The notes under the pieces were generated by a model. It was given only the letters and a program-made list of their open reading frames with translations, was not told where the DNA came from and made no database searches. Made by a program: the position numbers and the translations under genes. A stretch of DNA of 64,000 bases from Acidobacteria bacterium UBA7540 (GTDB lineage: Bacteria; Acidobacteriota; Terriglobia; UBA7540), in NCBI GenBank assembly GCA_002478145.1, contig DLMI01000059.1, forward strand, positions 26,478 through 90,477, in the 5' to 3' direction. Positions 1 to 9,764 of the stretch are shown in pieces (position 1 is the stretch's first letter; each line of letters starts with the position of its first letter).

Positions 1-1
1 G

Positions 2-1183
2 ACTCCTGAGTTCCTTCTGGGGCCGAACACCGCGATCTACGTACCCACGCTTCAATCGGTGCCCAGAGTGCCCGTGATCGATGCCGAGAGCTGCATTCAT
101 TTCAAGACCGAGGGCTGTCAAAAGTGCGTTGAGGTCTGTGAACCGTGTGCCGTCAATCACAAGATGGTGGATGAAGAAATCGAGCTCAATGTCGGGCAAG
201 TGCTGATCGCGACGGGCTTCGATGCATTCGACCCAACCCCCATGGCTCAGTACGGTTACGGGAGACTCGACAACATTTACACGGGCCTGGATGTGGAACG
301 AATGCTGAATGCCACAGGGCCTACGGGAGGGCGAATTCTTCTCAAGAACGGACAAGCCCCGCGCGCCGTGGGGATCCTGCACTGCATTGGTTCCCGGGAT
401 GAGAACCACCATCGTTATTGCTCGCGGGTCTGTTGCATGTTCGCCCTGAAGTTCTCCCATCTGATTAAGGAGCGCACTCAGGGAGAGGTTTACAACTTTT
501 ACATTGATATTCGGGCCTTCGGGAAGGGGTACGAGGAGTTCTACTCACGCGTTCTGCACGAAGGCGCCAACGTCATTCGTGGGAAGGTTGCTGAGGTCGT
601 CCAGGCGGGCTGGTCGAAGCGTGACGAAGGTACACTGCTGATCCGGTGCGAGGACACGCTGATCGGCCGGTTCCGCGAGATCCCGGTCGATATGGTGGTG
701 CTCTGCAACGCCATTGAGCCGCGCCGGGACGCTGAGCAGGTCGGGCGTCTTTTCGGCCTCAGCCGCAGCCCGGATGGTTTCTTCCTGGAGCGTCATCCGA
801 AGCTGGATCCGGTGGCCACCACCACGGACGGCCTCTTCGTGGCCGGGTGTGCACAGGGACCAAAGGATATTCCCGACTCGGTGGCCCAGGCCAGCGCGGC
901 GGCGGCCCGCATGCTGGCCACCATCGCCAAAGGGGCGGTCGAAATCGATCCGGTGCGGGCCGAGATCGACGAGCTGTATTGCAGCGGCTGCCGCATCTGC
1001 AATGCGCTGTGCCCCTACAAGGCGATTGATTATCTCGAGGAAAAGAACGTTTCGCGGGTCAACATGCCACTGTGCAAAGGCTGTGGCACCTGCGTGGCCG
1101 CCTGCCCGGCGGGCGCCATCACCGGCAGCGGCTTCACCGACAAGCAGGTCTATGCGGAACTGGAGGGCGTCCTCAGCGTGTAG
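2..1183 (+). CDS. hdrA: HdrA-type heterodisulfide reductase FAD/Fe-S subunit, C-terminal part (5' end outside window)
   Basis: C-terminal 393 residues of an HdrA-like iron-sulfur flavoprotein. HdrA carries the FAD that in Hdr-Mvh complexes splits electron pairs between a disulfide-type acceptor and ferredoxin. The frame is open to the first bases of the window, and the codons before the GTG at 59 already read as HdrA (AIYVPTLQSVP), so that GTG is internal and the gene is cut by the window edge. Visible elements are a Cys-rich segment (C-x7-C-x2-C-x3-C), an FAD-binding end (GLFVAGCAQGPKDIPDS) and two C-terminal [4Fe-4S] motifs, CSGCRICNALCP and CKGCGTCVAACP. It ends 19 bp before mvhD, so it probably heads a hydrogenase-coupled operon. 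No hdrB or hdrC is visible; they may lie upstream. Confidence 0.9.
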   Translation, partial: TPEFLLGPNTAIYVPTLQSVPRVPVIDAESCIHFKTEGCQKCVEVCEPCAVNHKMVDEEIELNVGQVLIATGFDAFDPTPMAQYGYGRLDNIYTGLDVERMLNATGPTGGRILLKNGQAPRAVGILHCIGSRDENHHRYCSRVCCMFALKFSHLIKERTQGEVYNFYIDIRAFGKGYEEFYSRVLHEGANVIRGKVAEVVQAGWSKRDEGTLLIRCEDTLIGRFREIPVDMVVLCNAIEPRRDAEQVGRLFGLSRSPDGFFLERHPKLDPVATTTDGLFVAGCAQGPKDIPDSVAQASAAAARMLATIAKGAVEIDPVRAEIDELYCSGCRICNALCPYKAIDYLEEKNVSRVNMPLCKGCGTCVAACPAGAITGSGFTDKQVYAELEGVLSV

Positions 1184-1202
1184 ACGAAGGGAGGCAGCGA
1201 AA

Positions 1203-1679
1203 TTGAAGACGAACAGCAAAAACTTTGAGCCCCGAATCGTCGGATTCTTGTGTAACTGGTGCTCGTACACGGGGGCCGACCTGGCTGGAACCAGCCGGAT
1301 GAAATCGGCGCCCAACTTGCGCATCATCCGCCTCATGTGCTCGGGGAGGGTAGATCCCTCCTTCATCCTGCGCGCCTTTCAGTTGGGCGCCGATGGAATC
1401 CTGGTGTTAGGCTGTCATCCGGGCGATTGCCACTACCAGGAAGGCAACTTCAAGGCGCTTCGGCGGGTCCTCCTGCTGAAGCGCATCCTGCGGGAATTCG
1501 GCGTTGACGAACGTCGCCTGCGGCTGGAATGGGTCTCGGCTGCGGAGGGCGAAAAGTTTGCCAAGGTCTCTACCGAGTTCACCGAGGAATTACGGGCATT
1601 GGGGCCGTTGCGCCTGGAGACCAGCGTGCTCCCGCAATCTCTAGGAGGGGAACTGGAAACCCAGGAGGTGGCCGCATGA
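1203..1679 (+). CDS. mvhD: MvhD-type [2Fe-2S] subunit linking hydrogenase to HdrA
   Basis: A 158-residue protein with the MvhD/FlpD signature: CNWCSYTGADLAG near the N-terminus, MCSGRVDP in the middle and GCHPGDCHY after it, giving the cysteines of the [2Fe-2S] site. In methanogens MvhD passes electrons from the [NiFe]-hydrogenase to HdrA. I chose the TTG at 1203 because a GGGAGG-like ribosome-binding site lies just upstream and the family homology begins about eight residues in; the longer upstream frame overlaps hdrA and looks like shadow. The stop overlaps the ATG of the next gene (ATGA), so translation is probably coupled. Every cysteine codon is ordinary; there is no selenocysteine TGA here. 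Confidence 0.9.
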   Translation: MKTNSKNFEPRIVGFLCNWCSYTGADLAGTSRMKSAPNLRIIRLMCSGRVDPSFILRAFQLGADGILVLGCHPGDCHYQEGNFKALRRVLLLKRILREFGVDERRLRLEWVSAAEGEKFAKVSTEFTEELRALGPLRLETSVLPQSLGGELETQEVAA

Positions 1680-2641
1680 GCAAACCGAAGCTGGCTTTGT
1701 ATTGGGCGGCGAGTTGCGGCGGCTGCGAGGTCGCCGTGCTGGACGTGGCAGAGAAGATCCTGGATGTGGCGGGGTTTTTCGACATCGTATTCTGGCCTTG
1801 CGCCATGGACTTCAAGTATAAAGACGTGGAAGCCATGGCGGACGGCGACATCGACCTCTGCCTCTTCAACGGCGCCATCCGGAACAGCGAAAACGAATCG
1901 ATGGCGCACTTGCTGCGCCGGAAAGCGAAGGTCCTGGTAGCGTTCGGCTCCTGCGCCATGGACGGATGCATTCCCGGCTTGGCCAACCTGACGACGCGCG
2001 AGGCGATTCTCGAGTCGTCGTATCAACAAACTCCCTCCACGCTGAATCCGGAAGGAACCCGGCCTTTACCGCTAGTTGCGGCGCCCGAGGGGGAGTTGGA
2101 TATTCCCAAGTTTTACGAATCGGTGCGGACTCTGGCGCAGGTGGTTCCGGTGGACTACTTCATTCCGGGCTGTCCGCCCCAGCCTCCCCAGATCCTCACG
2201 GTGATGTCCGCGATCATGCAGGGAGCGGTACTGCCGCCCGCGGGGTCTGTGATCGGGGCCGGAGAAAAGACCTGCTGCGAGGAATGCGGCCGTCCCCGGA
2301 AAGAAAAACATCTCAAACGCTTCTACCGGGTCTGGGAGATTGAAACGAAACCGGAGGAGTGCCTGCTTGATCAAGGGGTCATTTGCATGGGACCGGCCAC
2401 GCGCAGCGGCTGTGGTGCCCTGTGCGTAAAGGCGAACATGCCCTGCCGGGGATGTTACGGAGCGGCGCCCAACGTCATCGACCAGGGGGTGAAAATGGTC
2501 AGTGCCATCAGCAGCGTGATTGACTCCCAGGATGCGGCTGAAATTGACTCGATCCTAGATCAGATCGCCGACCCGGTCGGAACCTTCTACCGGTTTAGCG
2601 TGCCCAATTCGATACTGCATCGCAAGCAGCCAAGTGCCTAG
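1676..2641 (+). CDS. mvhG: [NiFe]-hydrogenase small subunit, MvhG-like (group 3c type)
   Basis: A 321-residue small subunit of a cytoplasmic [NiFe]-hydrogenase; no Tat signal is present. The proximal-cluster motif CGGCEVAVLD is at residues 13-22, followed by GSCAMDGCIPGL and GCPPQPPQI. A cysteine-rich C-terminal region (CCEECGRPR, then about eight more Cys to CRGCYG) carries the remaining [4Fe-4S] clusters. The start is the ATG at 1676 with AGGAGGTG ahead of it, overlapping the mvhD stop by 4 bp; a longer frame from 1529 lies inside mvhD and is rejected. Position between MvhD and the large subunit supports the group 3c (Mvh/Hdr-linked) assignment. Confidence 0.92.
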   Translation: MSKPKLALYWAASCGGCEVAVLDVAEKILDVAGFFDIVFWPCAMDFKYKDVEAMADGDIDLCLFNGAIRNSENESMAHLLRRKAKVLVAFGSCAMDGCIPGLANLTTREAILESSYQQTPSTLNPEGTRPLPLVAAPEGELDIPKFYESVRTLAQVVPVDYFIPGCPPQPPQILTVMSAIMQGAVLPPAGSVIGAGEKTCCEECGRPRKEKHLKRFYRVWEIETKPEECLLDQGVICMGPATRSGCGALCVKANMPCRGCYGAAPNVIDQGVKMVSAISSVIDSQDAAEIDSILDQIADPVGTFYRFSVPNSILHRKQPSA

Positions 2642-2654
2642 AGTGGAGGGAGAG

Positions 2655-4124
2655 ATGCGAAAGATCCTGATAGATCCTGTGACGCGGCTGGAAGGCCACG
2701 GGAAGATTGCTATCTTCCTCGATGACGACGGCGAGGTCGCGAACACCTATTTTCAGGTGCCGGAGCTGAGGGGCTTCGAGCAGTTCTGTGTGGGGCGCCC
2801 GGTCGAGGAAATGCCGCGCATCACGACTCGGATCTGCGGCGTATGCCCGGAGGCGCACCACATGGCCAGCGTCAAAGCTTGCGACGCCGTTTTCCACGTG
2901 GAGCCTCCGCCCGCCGCCAAGAAGCTTCGCGAACTCCTTTATTCGGCCTTCTTTGTGGGCGATCATACATTGCACTTCTACGCCCTGGGCGGACCGGATT
3001 TCGTCGTGGGTCCCGACGCGCCCCCGGCCGAGCGAAATATCCTGGGCGTAGTGAAAAAAGTAGGTCTCGAGGCCGGACAAAAGGTGATCGAGCTGCGCAA
3101 GAGAGCCCAGCGCGTCGTCTCCCTGATTGGCGGGAAAGCCATTCATCCGGTTACGGGCGTCCCCGGCGGCGTGGCCAAGCGGCTCACCGCTGAAGAGCGC
3201 GACGAGATTGTGGGACACACGGCTTATTTCCTCGAGTTCGCAAAGTTCACGATCGGCGTTTTCGATCAGGTGGTGCTAGGCAATCAAGCCTATGTGGACA
3301 TGATCTTGAGCGACACTTACACCCACCGCCTCTACTCCATGGGGACCGTGGACGAGAACAACAAGGGGAACTTCTACGACGGGAAAATCCGCGTGGTGGA
3401 CCCCGACGGGAGGGAATTCGTGAAATTTCCTCCCCGCGATTATCTCCAGGTCCTGGCAGAGCACGTCGAGCCTTGGACGTACCTGAAGTTCCCTTTCTTG
3501 AAGCAGGTCGGCTGGAAGGGTTTTGTGGAAGGCAAGGACTCCGGCGTATACCGTGCCACGCCTCTTTCCCGGCTCAACGCCGCCGATGGCATGGCTACCC
3601 CCCTCGCGCAGGAACAGTACGAGCGGATGTACCAGACGCTAGGGGGCAAACCGGTACACCAGACGCTGGCCACACACTGGGCTCGGGTCATCGAGTTGCT
3701 CTACGCCGCCGAGCGGGCCGCCGAGCTGGCGCGGGACGACGAGATCCTCAGCGACAAAATACGCACCATCCCCACGGCCACTCCCTCGGAAGGCGTCGGT
3801 TGCGTGGAAGCTCCGCGCGGCACCCTTTACCACCATTACGTCACGGACGAGCGGGGCATCCTGCGAAAAGTCAATTTGATCGTGGGCACGACGAACAACC
3901 ATGCGCCGATTGCTATGTCGATCCGCAAGGCCGCTCATGGCGTGATTCGGCGCGGAGTGGAGATCACGGATGGGGTGCTCAACCGGATCGAGATGGCTTT
4001 CCGCGCGTATGACCCCTGCTTCGGCTGCGCCACGCACTCTCTGCCAGGGAAGATGCCGCTGGAAGTACAGGTTTTTGACTCGCATGGAAACTTGCTTACC
4101 TCGCGCCGACGCGAGTCCGTATAA
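2655..4124 (+). CDS. mvhA: [NiFe]-hydrogenase large subunit, MvhA-like
   Basis: A 489-residue catalytic subunit that binds the Ni-Fe centre. Both Ni ligand pairs are present: RICGVCPEAHH near residue 55 (L1) and DPCFGCATH near the C-terminus (L2). The protein continues about 30 residues past the L2 His, longer than the usual short tail removed by the maturation protease; the protease site was not resolved. I start at the ATG at 2655 behind GGAGGGAG; an upstream GTG at 2634 overlaps mvhG and has no ribosome-binding site. The next gene, a maturation protease, starts inside its 3' end. Accessory hyp genes are not in this window. Confidence 0.93.
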   Translation: MRKILIDPVTRLEGHGKIAIFLDDDGEVANTYFQVPELRGFEQFCVGRPVEEMPRITTRICGVCPEAHHMASVKACDAVFHVEPPPAAKKLRELLYSAFFVGDHTLHFYALGGPDFVVGPDAPPAERNILGVVKKVGLEAGQKVIELRKRAQRVVSLIGGKAIHPVTGVPGGVAKRLTAEERDEIVGHTAYFLEFAKFTIGVFDQVVLGNQAYVDMILSDTYTHRLYSMGTVDENNKGNFYDGKIRVVDPDGREFVKFPPRDYLQVLAEHVEPWTYLKFPFLKQVGWKGFVEGKDSGVYRATPLSRLNAADGMATPLAQEQYERMYQTLGGKPVHQTLATHWARVIELLYAAERAAELARDDEILSDKIRTIPTATPSEGVGCVEAPRGTLYHHYVTDERGILRKVNLIVGTTNNHAPIAMSIRKAAHGVIRRGVEITDGVLNRIEMAFRAYDPCFGCATHSLPGKMPLEVQVFDSHGNLLTSRRRESV

Positions 4125-4611
4125 GTCTGGAAAAACTGCCATCGTGGGTCTGGGCAACCCATCGCACGGGGATGATGGGATCGGACCTGTGGTGGCCCGG
4201 CACGTGTGCGATCTCCTTCGCGGCAAGGCGAACGTCGATCTCCTCGAACATGCTGCTTCCGCTTTTAGTCTGGTTGAACGGCTGGTTGGCTATCAGCGAG
4301 CGGTGATCATTGACGCCCTCACCGGCGTGCAGGCAGAGGTGGGGACGGTTAATCAGGTGGAAATCCAGGAACCCTCCAGTTGTTCTTTTTTGAGCTTCCA
4401 CACAGCGGGCTTCCACGATATCCTAACCCTGGCACGGATGGTAGGTCTTGAAGTTCCAAGTACCGTTGTGATGTACGGCATAGCGATCAAGGAACCCGAG
4501 ACCTTTTCTGAGAATCTTAGTGCCGAACTGACTGCCAGGCTGCCGCAAATCGTGAAGGCCGTTGCGGCGGAGGAATTGCTAGAGCACTGCAAGCCGGCGG
4601 GGGGCACGTGA
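4084..4611 (+). CDS. Hydrogenase maturation protease (HyaD/HycI family)
   Basis: A 175-residue peptidase of the M52 family that clips the C-terminus of the Ni-loaded large subunit. The N-terminal block IVGLGNPSHGDDGIGP carries the family's GxGN and DDG[IV]G elements with the Ni-sensing acid; VIIDALTG supplies the second conserved acid, and FHTAGFHDIL the conserved His region. The start is least certain: the ATG at 4084 overlaps mvhA by 41 bp and lacks a clear ribosome-binding site, but later in-frame starts would remove the first beta strand. It is coupled to mvhA, its presumed substrate. Confidence 0.85.
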   Translation: METCLPRADASPYKSGKTAIVGLGNPSHGDDGIGPVVARHVCDLLRGKANVDLLEHAASAFSLVERLVGYQRAVIIDALTGVQAEVGTVNQVEIQEPSSCSFLSFHTAGFHDILTLARMVGLEVPSTVVMYGIAIKEPETFSENLSAELTARLPQIVKAVAAEELLEHCKPAGGT

Positions 4612-4707
4612 ATGTGGGGTTGGATTTCCAATTCCGAGAATCCAAGACCTGTGCACCACGGGGGGAACTAAACACCTCCAGGGAGGCTGCACGGGGGAGG
4701 GACAACA

Positions 4708-5166
4708 ATGGAAACACTAGAAAGGGTTTTGAGTGAGCATCCGTTTTTGAATGACTTTCCAGACCGCCACCTCGAACTCGTAGTCGGATGTGCCTCCAAC
4801 GTCCGCCTTGAGGCTGGGCAGATCATTTTCCATGAGGGTGAAGAGGCCAACACCTTCTATCTCATCCGCCAGGGGAAGGTGGCGCTGCAGATATTCTCCG
4901 AACGCCGTGGCCCCCTCACCATCCTGACCCTTGGAGAAGGCGAGATTCTGGGATGGTCGTGGTTGTTCCCACCTTACCGATGGAAGTTTTCGGCACGAAC
5001 CCTCGAGCCCACGCGTGTTTTTGCTATCGACGGGCAGTGCCTGCGCGCCAAAGCTGAACAAGACCACGAACTCGGTTACGAACTCCTGAAGCGATTCGCC
5101 TATGTTGTCGAAGATCGCCTCGAGGCGATGCGGTTGCAACTCATCAACGTTTACCAGGACCGATAA
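4708..5166 (+). CDS. Stand-alone cyclic-nucleotide-binding (CNB) domain protein
   Basis: 152 residues consisting of one CNB/Crp-type beta-roll: [20 protein letters not shown] is the typical first half, and the phosphate-binding-cassette region falls around [12 protein letters not shown]. The Crp-family DNA-binding helix-turn-helix is absent, so it is not a complete Crp regulator; the C-terminus is helical and ends shortly after the roll. GGGGGAGGGAC precedes the ATG. It lies 96 bp after the hydrogenase protease and 58 bp before maeB on the same strand, so it may modulate the hydrogenase complex or a partner protein in response to a nucleotide or redox signal. That role is inference; ligand unknown. 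Confidence 0.8.
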   Translation: METLERVLSEHPFLNDFPDRHLELVVGCASNVRLEAGQIIFHEGEEANTFYLIRQGKVALQIFSERRGPLTILTLGEGEILGWSWLFPPYRWKFSARTLEPTRVFAIDGQCLRAKAEQDHELGYELLKRFAYVVEDRLEAMRLQLINVYQDR

Positions 5167-5224
5167 GTCGGGTGTGCTGCGGAATCCTGTCCTCCTAATT
5201 CGCGGCACGGGCAGGGGTGGTGTC

Positions 5225-7513
5225 ATGGAGATTCACAAACAAGATGCTTTGAATTATCACAGCCAAGGTCGCAAGGGGAAGATTGAAGTCACGCCGACCA
5301 AGCCTTGCTCAACCCAGTGGGATTTGAGCCTCGCCTATACACCGGGGGTGGCCGAGCCCTGCCTGGAAATCCAAAAGAACCCCGCGCTCGCATTCGATTA
5401 CACGGCCAAAGGAAACCTCGTCGCCGTGGTGTCGAACGGCACGGCGGTCCTGGGCCTCGGGAATATCGGCGCGCTGGCGGGAAAGCCCGTCATGGAAGGC
5501 AAGGGCGTGCTGTTCAAGCGCTTTGCAGACATCGACGTCTTTGACCTTGAGGTGGGTTCGGAGGACCCTGAAGAGGTCATCAAGGTGTGCCAACTGCTCG
5601 AGCCCACGTTCGGGGGCATCAACCTCGAAGACATCAAGGCCCCAGAGTGCTTCTACGTGGAAGAAACGCTGCGCCGGACAATGGCTATTCCGGTCTTCCA
5701 CGACGACCAGCACGGAACAGCCATAATCTCCGGCGCTGCCCTGTTGAACGCCCTCGAGATCGTGGGGAAGGACATCGAGAAGATCAAGGTGGTTATCAAT
5801 GGCGCCGGGGCGGCAGGACTTACCTGCGCACAGTACTATATTCGGTTGGGCGTGAAGCGAGAAAACCTCATCATCTGCGACATCATGGGCGTCATCTACG
5901 AAGGGCTCACCGAGGGCATGAACCCTTACCGGGCCCGCCTCGCCTCCAAGACCACGGCGAGAACCCTGGCGGAGGCCATGAAGGGCGCGGACGTCTTCGC
6001 AGGACTCTCCGGCCCCAATTGTGTGACGCCGGATATGATACGCTCGATGGCTGACCGGCCCATTGTTTTTGCCCTGGCCAATCCGGTGCCGGAGATCAGT
6101 TATGAGGCCGCGAAGGCGGCCAGGCCGGACGCCATCATGGCGACTGGGCGGTCCGACTGTCCCAATCAGGTCAATAATGTTCTTGGTTTCCCCTTTATAT
6201 TCCGGGGCGCCCTGGATGTTCGAGCCCGTGCCATCAACGAGGAAATGAAAATTGCGGCGACGCGTGCCCTGGCAGCTCTAGCGAAGGAAGATGTCCTCGA
6301 CATGGTGCTGCGCGCCTACGGACTTGGCCGGCTGCACTTTGGTCCGGACTACATCATTCCCAAGCCTTTCGACCCGCGCGTGCTCCTTTCTGAGGCCTCC
6401 GCGGTTGCCCAGGCGGCCATGGAGAGTGGAGTGGCGCAGGTGAAAGTTGATATCGAAGAGTACCGCGACCAACTCTCGCGCCGGCTGGGGCGCACCCAAG
6501 AAGTCATGTGTGACGTACGTCACAGGGCGAAGGCTGCGCCCAAGCGGATCGTCTTTTCCGAAGGCGAGCACGAGAAGATCATCCGGGCCTGCTACCAGCT
6601 TGCCAACCTGAAAATCGCGCATCCGGTGCTGCTGGGACGGCCGATGGTCATCGAGGACAAGTTGCACGAATTGGAGCTCGGGAAGCTGTGCTTCGACATC
6701 ATCGACCCGGATCGCTCGCCCAGGCTCGACGCCTACGCCGAGGAATTCTACCGGCTTCGCCAGCGCCGCGGCGTCACGCGCAGCGAGGCGCGCGAGCTGA
6801 TGGCCAATAACAACTACTTTGGCGCCATGATGGTCCACATGGGCGATGCGGACGGCTTCGTCGCGGGCGTCTCCCAACATTACCCCGACACCATCCGGCC
6901 AGCACTGCAGATCATCGCGACTCGCCCCGACGTCCACAAAGTCTCCGGCCTCTACGTTATCGTAACCAAGAGAGACGTGTTTCTCTTTGCCGACACCACC
7001 GTCAACATTGAGCCCACCGCCGAGGATTTGGCGGAGGTCGCCCTGCTTTCGGCGGAAGTGGCCGAAAGCTTCGGCATCGAGCCGCGCGTGGCGATGCTCT
7101 CGTTCTCGAACTTCGGCAGCACGCGCCATCCCTTGACCGAAAAGGTCCGCCGTGCAACCGAACTCGTCAAGGAGCGGAATCCCGAGCTTATGGTGGACGG
7201 TGAGATGATGGCGGATACCGCGGTGGTCCCCGAACTTTTGGCGGAGTACCCCTTCTCGACACTCCGGCAGAGGGCCAATATCCTCGTCTTCCCAAGCCTC
7301 GAAGCCGGCAACATCGCCTACAAGCTGATGCTGCGCGTCGGCGGTGCGGAATCTCTCGGGCCGATCCTGATGGGGCTCTCGAAGCCGGTCCATGTGCTGC
7401 AACGCGGCTCGACCGTGGAAGAAATCATCGATGTGGCCGCCATAGCCGTGGTTGACGCTCAGAGGAACATTAAGCAGCTAAGCGTGCAACATTCCAAGGC
7501 CTCCGCAGCGTGA
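5225..7513 (+). CDS. maeB: NADP-dependent malic enzyme fused to phosphotransacetylase-like domain (MaeB)
   Basis: 762 residues, the length usual for MaeB. The N-terminal ~430 residues are a malic enzyme (oxidative decarboxylation of malate to pyruvate): [18 protein letters not shown], the divalent-metal region [26 protein letters not shown], and a Rossmann segment [15 protein letters not shown]. The C-terminal ~320 residues resemble phosphate acetyl/butyryltransferase ([19 protein letters not shown] onward), a domain that in MaeB proteins binds acetyl-CoA as a regulator and is generally not catalytic. I start at the ATG at 5225; upstream frame overlaps the CNB gene. It could supply pyruvate and NADPH next to the hydrogenase operon. 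Confidence 0.93.
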   Translation: MEIHKQDALNYHSQGRKGKIEVTPTKPCSTQWDLSLAYTPGVAEPCLEIQKNPALAFDYTAKGNLVAVVSNGTAVLGLGNIGALAGKPVMEGKGVLFKRFADIDVFDLEVGSEDPEEVIKVCQLLEPTFGGINLEDIKAPECFYVEETLRRTMAIPVFHDDQHGTAIISGAALLNALEIVGKDIEKIKVVINGAGAAGLTCAQYYIRLGVKRENLIICDIMGVIYEGLTEGMNPYRARLASKTTARTLAEAMKGADVFAGLSGPNCVTPDMIRSMADRPIVFALANPVPEISYEAAKAARPDAIMATGRSDCPNQVNNVLGFPFIFRGALDVRARAINEEMKIAATRALAALAKEDVLDMVLRAYGLGRLHFGPDYIIPKPFDPRVLLSEASAVAQAAMESGVAQVKVDIEEYRDQLSRRLGRTQEVMCDVRHRAKAAPKRIVFSEGEHEKIIRACYQLANLKIAHPVLLGRPMVIEDKLHELELGKLCFDIIDPDRSPRLDAYAEEFYRLRQRRGVTRSEARELMANNNYFGAMMVHMGDADGFVAGVSQHYPDTIRPALQIIATRPDVHKVSGLYVIVTKRDVFLFADTTVNIEPTAEDLAEVALLSAEVAESFGIEPRVAMLSFSNFGSTRHPLTEKVRRATELVKERNPELMVDGEMMADTAVVPELLAEYPFSTLRQRANILVFPSLEAGNIAYKLMLRVGGAESLGPILMGLSKPVHVLQRGSTVEEIIDVAAIAVVDAQRNIKQLSVQHSKASAA

Positions 7514-7591
7514 CTTTGGGGAGCTTCGCGATTCGGACAGGAAAGCAGCAGATTCCGCTCTCTCTTTGCGCGGCAGCGAATCAAGAACAGC

Positions 7592-8665
7592 CTAACGAAG
7601 CCCCTTCAAGAACCTTTCCACGATCTCCGAGAATGCCTGTGGCTGCTCATCATACATGAAATGTCCCGCTCCCTTGACCACTTCAAAAGAGGAGTTCGGG
7701 AAGCATTCAGCATAGAGCCGGTAGGCTTTTTCCGGCTGCAAGTCATTATCGCCGTGCACTACCAGCACGGGAGCCTTCACGCTCTTGAGGGCTTGGCGAT
7801 AATCATGCCGCTTTCCCATGCTCATGTACATGGCGTAGACCATCCACCCGCCGTTCTCGGTTATCCCGCTCCCGGCAGGCGGGGTGAGATTCCTGGCGTG
7901 CAGAGCAGCTCCGTAATACTTGGGGAATTCGCTGTTGAGTGCCACCAGGTCTGCCTCGCTTTTTGCGAAGATATGGCTGAAGTCGAAGTACCGCTTTCGG
8001 AAATCCGCATAGTCATTCTTCAGGTTGGCCGGCAGCAGATTGCCGACCTGCTCGAACAGGTCGCCGTCCTCGGACGGCATCACCACCAAGTTGGCCGGCG
8101 CCACCAGAACCAGGGCGTTTACCCTTTCAGGAAATTCTGCTGCATAAAGAGAGGCCAAAAAGCCACCGAATGAATGCCCGATCAGCACGAGCTTTTCTTC
8201 TCCGAGGATCTGGCGGATGCGCTCGATATCCGCGATCTGTGCACCCAGGCCGAGCGTCTTGTCCAGCGTCTTCATGTTCGCGTAGAAGTTGGGAGAGGTG
8301 AGCCTGTCAATGGGCCTTGTCGACTTCCCGCATCCGCGCTGGTCGTAGTAATTGAACTTGTAGTTGCCTGCCAATGGCTTCAGCCCCGCCCAAGGATGGC
8401 GGATTGGGTACCCCGGGCCGCCGTGAACGATCAACACATTCTTCCCAGTTCCCTCTGAGAAATGATAAAGGTTGATGTCCTTCTCAACGTTCCAGAGGCT
8501 GTCCACGCCCGACTGCGCCGGCGGCACTATGGAACTACGGAGCCCTTCCCCGCGCCGAACCATTCCGGGTTCGTACAGGGGCTTCCCGGTAAAGTAAAAG
8601 AAGAGTAGTACCGCTGCCACGATGAAGAAGAGCACGATTGCTAGGATGACTAGAACCATTTTCAT
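7592..8665 (-). CDS. Membrane-anchored alpha/beta hydrolase, proline iminopeptidase-like
   Basis: 357 residues. An N-terminal hydrophobic stretch (residues 4-26) ends without an obvious cleavage site and probably anchors the protein, catalytic domain outside the cytoplasm. The domain shows the prolyl aminopeptidase-like set: HGGPGYP (oxyanion hole), YDQRGCGKS, the nucleophile elbow GHSFGG, and a late VVHGDNDLQPE and GAGHFMYDEQ supplying the Asp and His. Substrate cannot be told; iminopeptidase, esterase or other peptidase are all possible. Convergent with maeB across a 78-bp gap. Confidence 0.8.
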   Translation of the reverse strand: MKMVLVILAIVLFFIVAAVLLFFYFTGKPLYEPGMVRRGEGLRSSIVPPAQSGVDSLWNVEKDINLYHFSEGTGKNVLIVHGGPGYPIRHPWAGLKPLAGNYKFNYYDQRGCGKSTRPIDRLTSPNFYANMKTLDKTLGLGAQIADIERIRQILGEEKLVLIGHSFGGFLASLYAAEFPERVNALVLVAPANLVVMPSEDGDLFEQVGNLLPANLKNDYADFRKRYFDFSHIFAKSEADLVALNSEFPKYYGAALHARNLTPPAGSGITENGGWMVYAMYMSMGKRHDYRQALKSVKAPVLVVHGDNDLQPEKAYRLYAECFPNSSFEVVKGAGHFMYDEQPQAFSEIVERFLKGLR

Positions 8666-8948
8666 CGGCTGGCTCCTTAAATGCGCCTACTCCGGAAATT
8701 CCAACTGGATTTCCAGGTTTGTAATACACGACAGATCATTTGGCCGGGATTTTCGTTTTGGAATCCCGGCAGGCTGGGATTGTGCACCTTGCGGCCTCGT
8801 CATGCATCGCTTCAACTCAGCTCCTCATCAATGTGGTCCCTATTACGAAAACGATTTGGTTGTGGTAGGCTTGCGGCATCGGCGTCGATATAAGTTTTGG
8901 GATCGAGCGTTCTTGGGTGTTTGTTCAGACGCATCCCTCGAGGTTCAC

Positions 8949-9764
8949 ATGCCTGCGCCGGAAGAAATGTTCAAAATGCGGATTGTTTACGCCGTCCCGG
9001 GGATGGAGGCGGTTACGGTGCATCGTGATCTTGTTTACAGGGCTGCCGGCCAGACGGAACTCAAGATGGATGTTTACTGTCCCGCCGACATGCGGGAAGG
9101 TTCGCGAGCGCCTGTAGTGATGCTGGTCCACGGGGGACCCATTGGCATGCCAATGAGCCCCAAGGATTGGGGGGTTTTCGTATCTTACGGGGAGTTGCTC
9201 TCGGCCTCGGGACTTGTCGCCGTCACCTTCAACCATCGTTTCTATAGCCCCTCCCATCTTCATGAGGCAGCCAGCGATGTCGCCCACGCGATCGACTACG
9301 TGCGCGACAATGCTGACTCGCTGCATGTGGACAAAGATCGCGTAGGTGTGTGGGTGTTCTCTGGTGGAGGTGTTTTCCTCAGTCTGCCCATGCGCGACCT
9401 GCCCGAGTTCGTCCGGTGTTTAGTGTCCTACTACGCCATCTTGGACATTCAGTTGCCACCTCCAGGCAAGGAAAGCGAGATCAGTGAAGAAACCCGAAAG
9501 GAATTCTCTCCTTTGTTTCACCTCGCGGTGAACCCGCTCAAGATCCCCCCGATTTTCATTGCGCGGGCTGGGCTGGACAACCCGTGGTTAAACGCCACGG
9601 TGGACCGATTCATACATGAGGCAATCGCCAGGAATGCGGCACTTGAAATCATCACGCATCCTGGCGGACACCATGGCTTCGACATACTGGATGATGACGC
9701 GAGGTCCCGCGCCATCATCCGGAGGACGCTCTTCTTTCTCAAGACCCACCTCGAGGAACGGTAG
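8949..9764 (+). CDS. Alpha/beta hydrolase (esterase/acetylxylan-esterase-like fold)
   Basis: 271 residues, no signal peptide with the chosen start. Motifs: LVHGGPIGMP at the oxyanion loop, VWVFSGGGVF where the family normally has GxSxG (the Ser is kept but the first Gly of the elbow is Phe-flanked), ARAGLDNPW for the acid and GGHHGFD for the histidine. I chose the ATG at 8949, preceded by CGAGG at a short distance; an in-frame ATG at 8622 would add about 109 non-homologous residues overlapping the divergent gene. Its 3' end overlaps the convergent glycosyltransferase gene by 26 bp. Substrate unknown. Confidence 0.75.
   Translation: MPAPEEMFKMRIVYAVPGMEAVTVHRDLVYRAAGQTELKMDVYCPADMREGSRAPVVMLVHGGPIGMPMSPKDWGVFVSYGELLSASGLVAVTFNHRFYSPSHLHEAASDVAHAIDYVRDNADSLHVDKDRVGVWVFSGGGVFLSLPMRDLPEFVRCLVSYYAILDIQLPPPGKESEISEETRKEFSPLFHLAVNPLKIPPIFIARAGLDNPWLNATVDRFIHEAIARNAALEIITHPGGHHGFDILDDDARSRAIIRRTLFFLKTHLEER

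Noticed and set aside
545..1366. 273-codon minus-strand frame over hdrA and mvhD
   Set aside because: Shadow of two strongly supported plus-strand genes.
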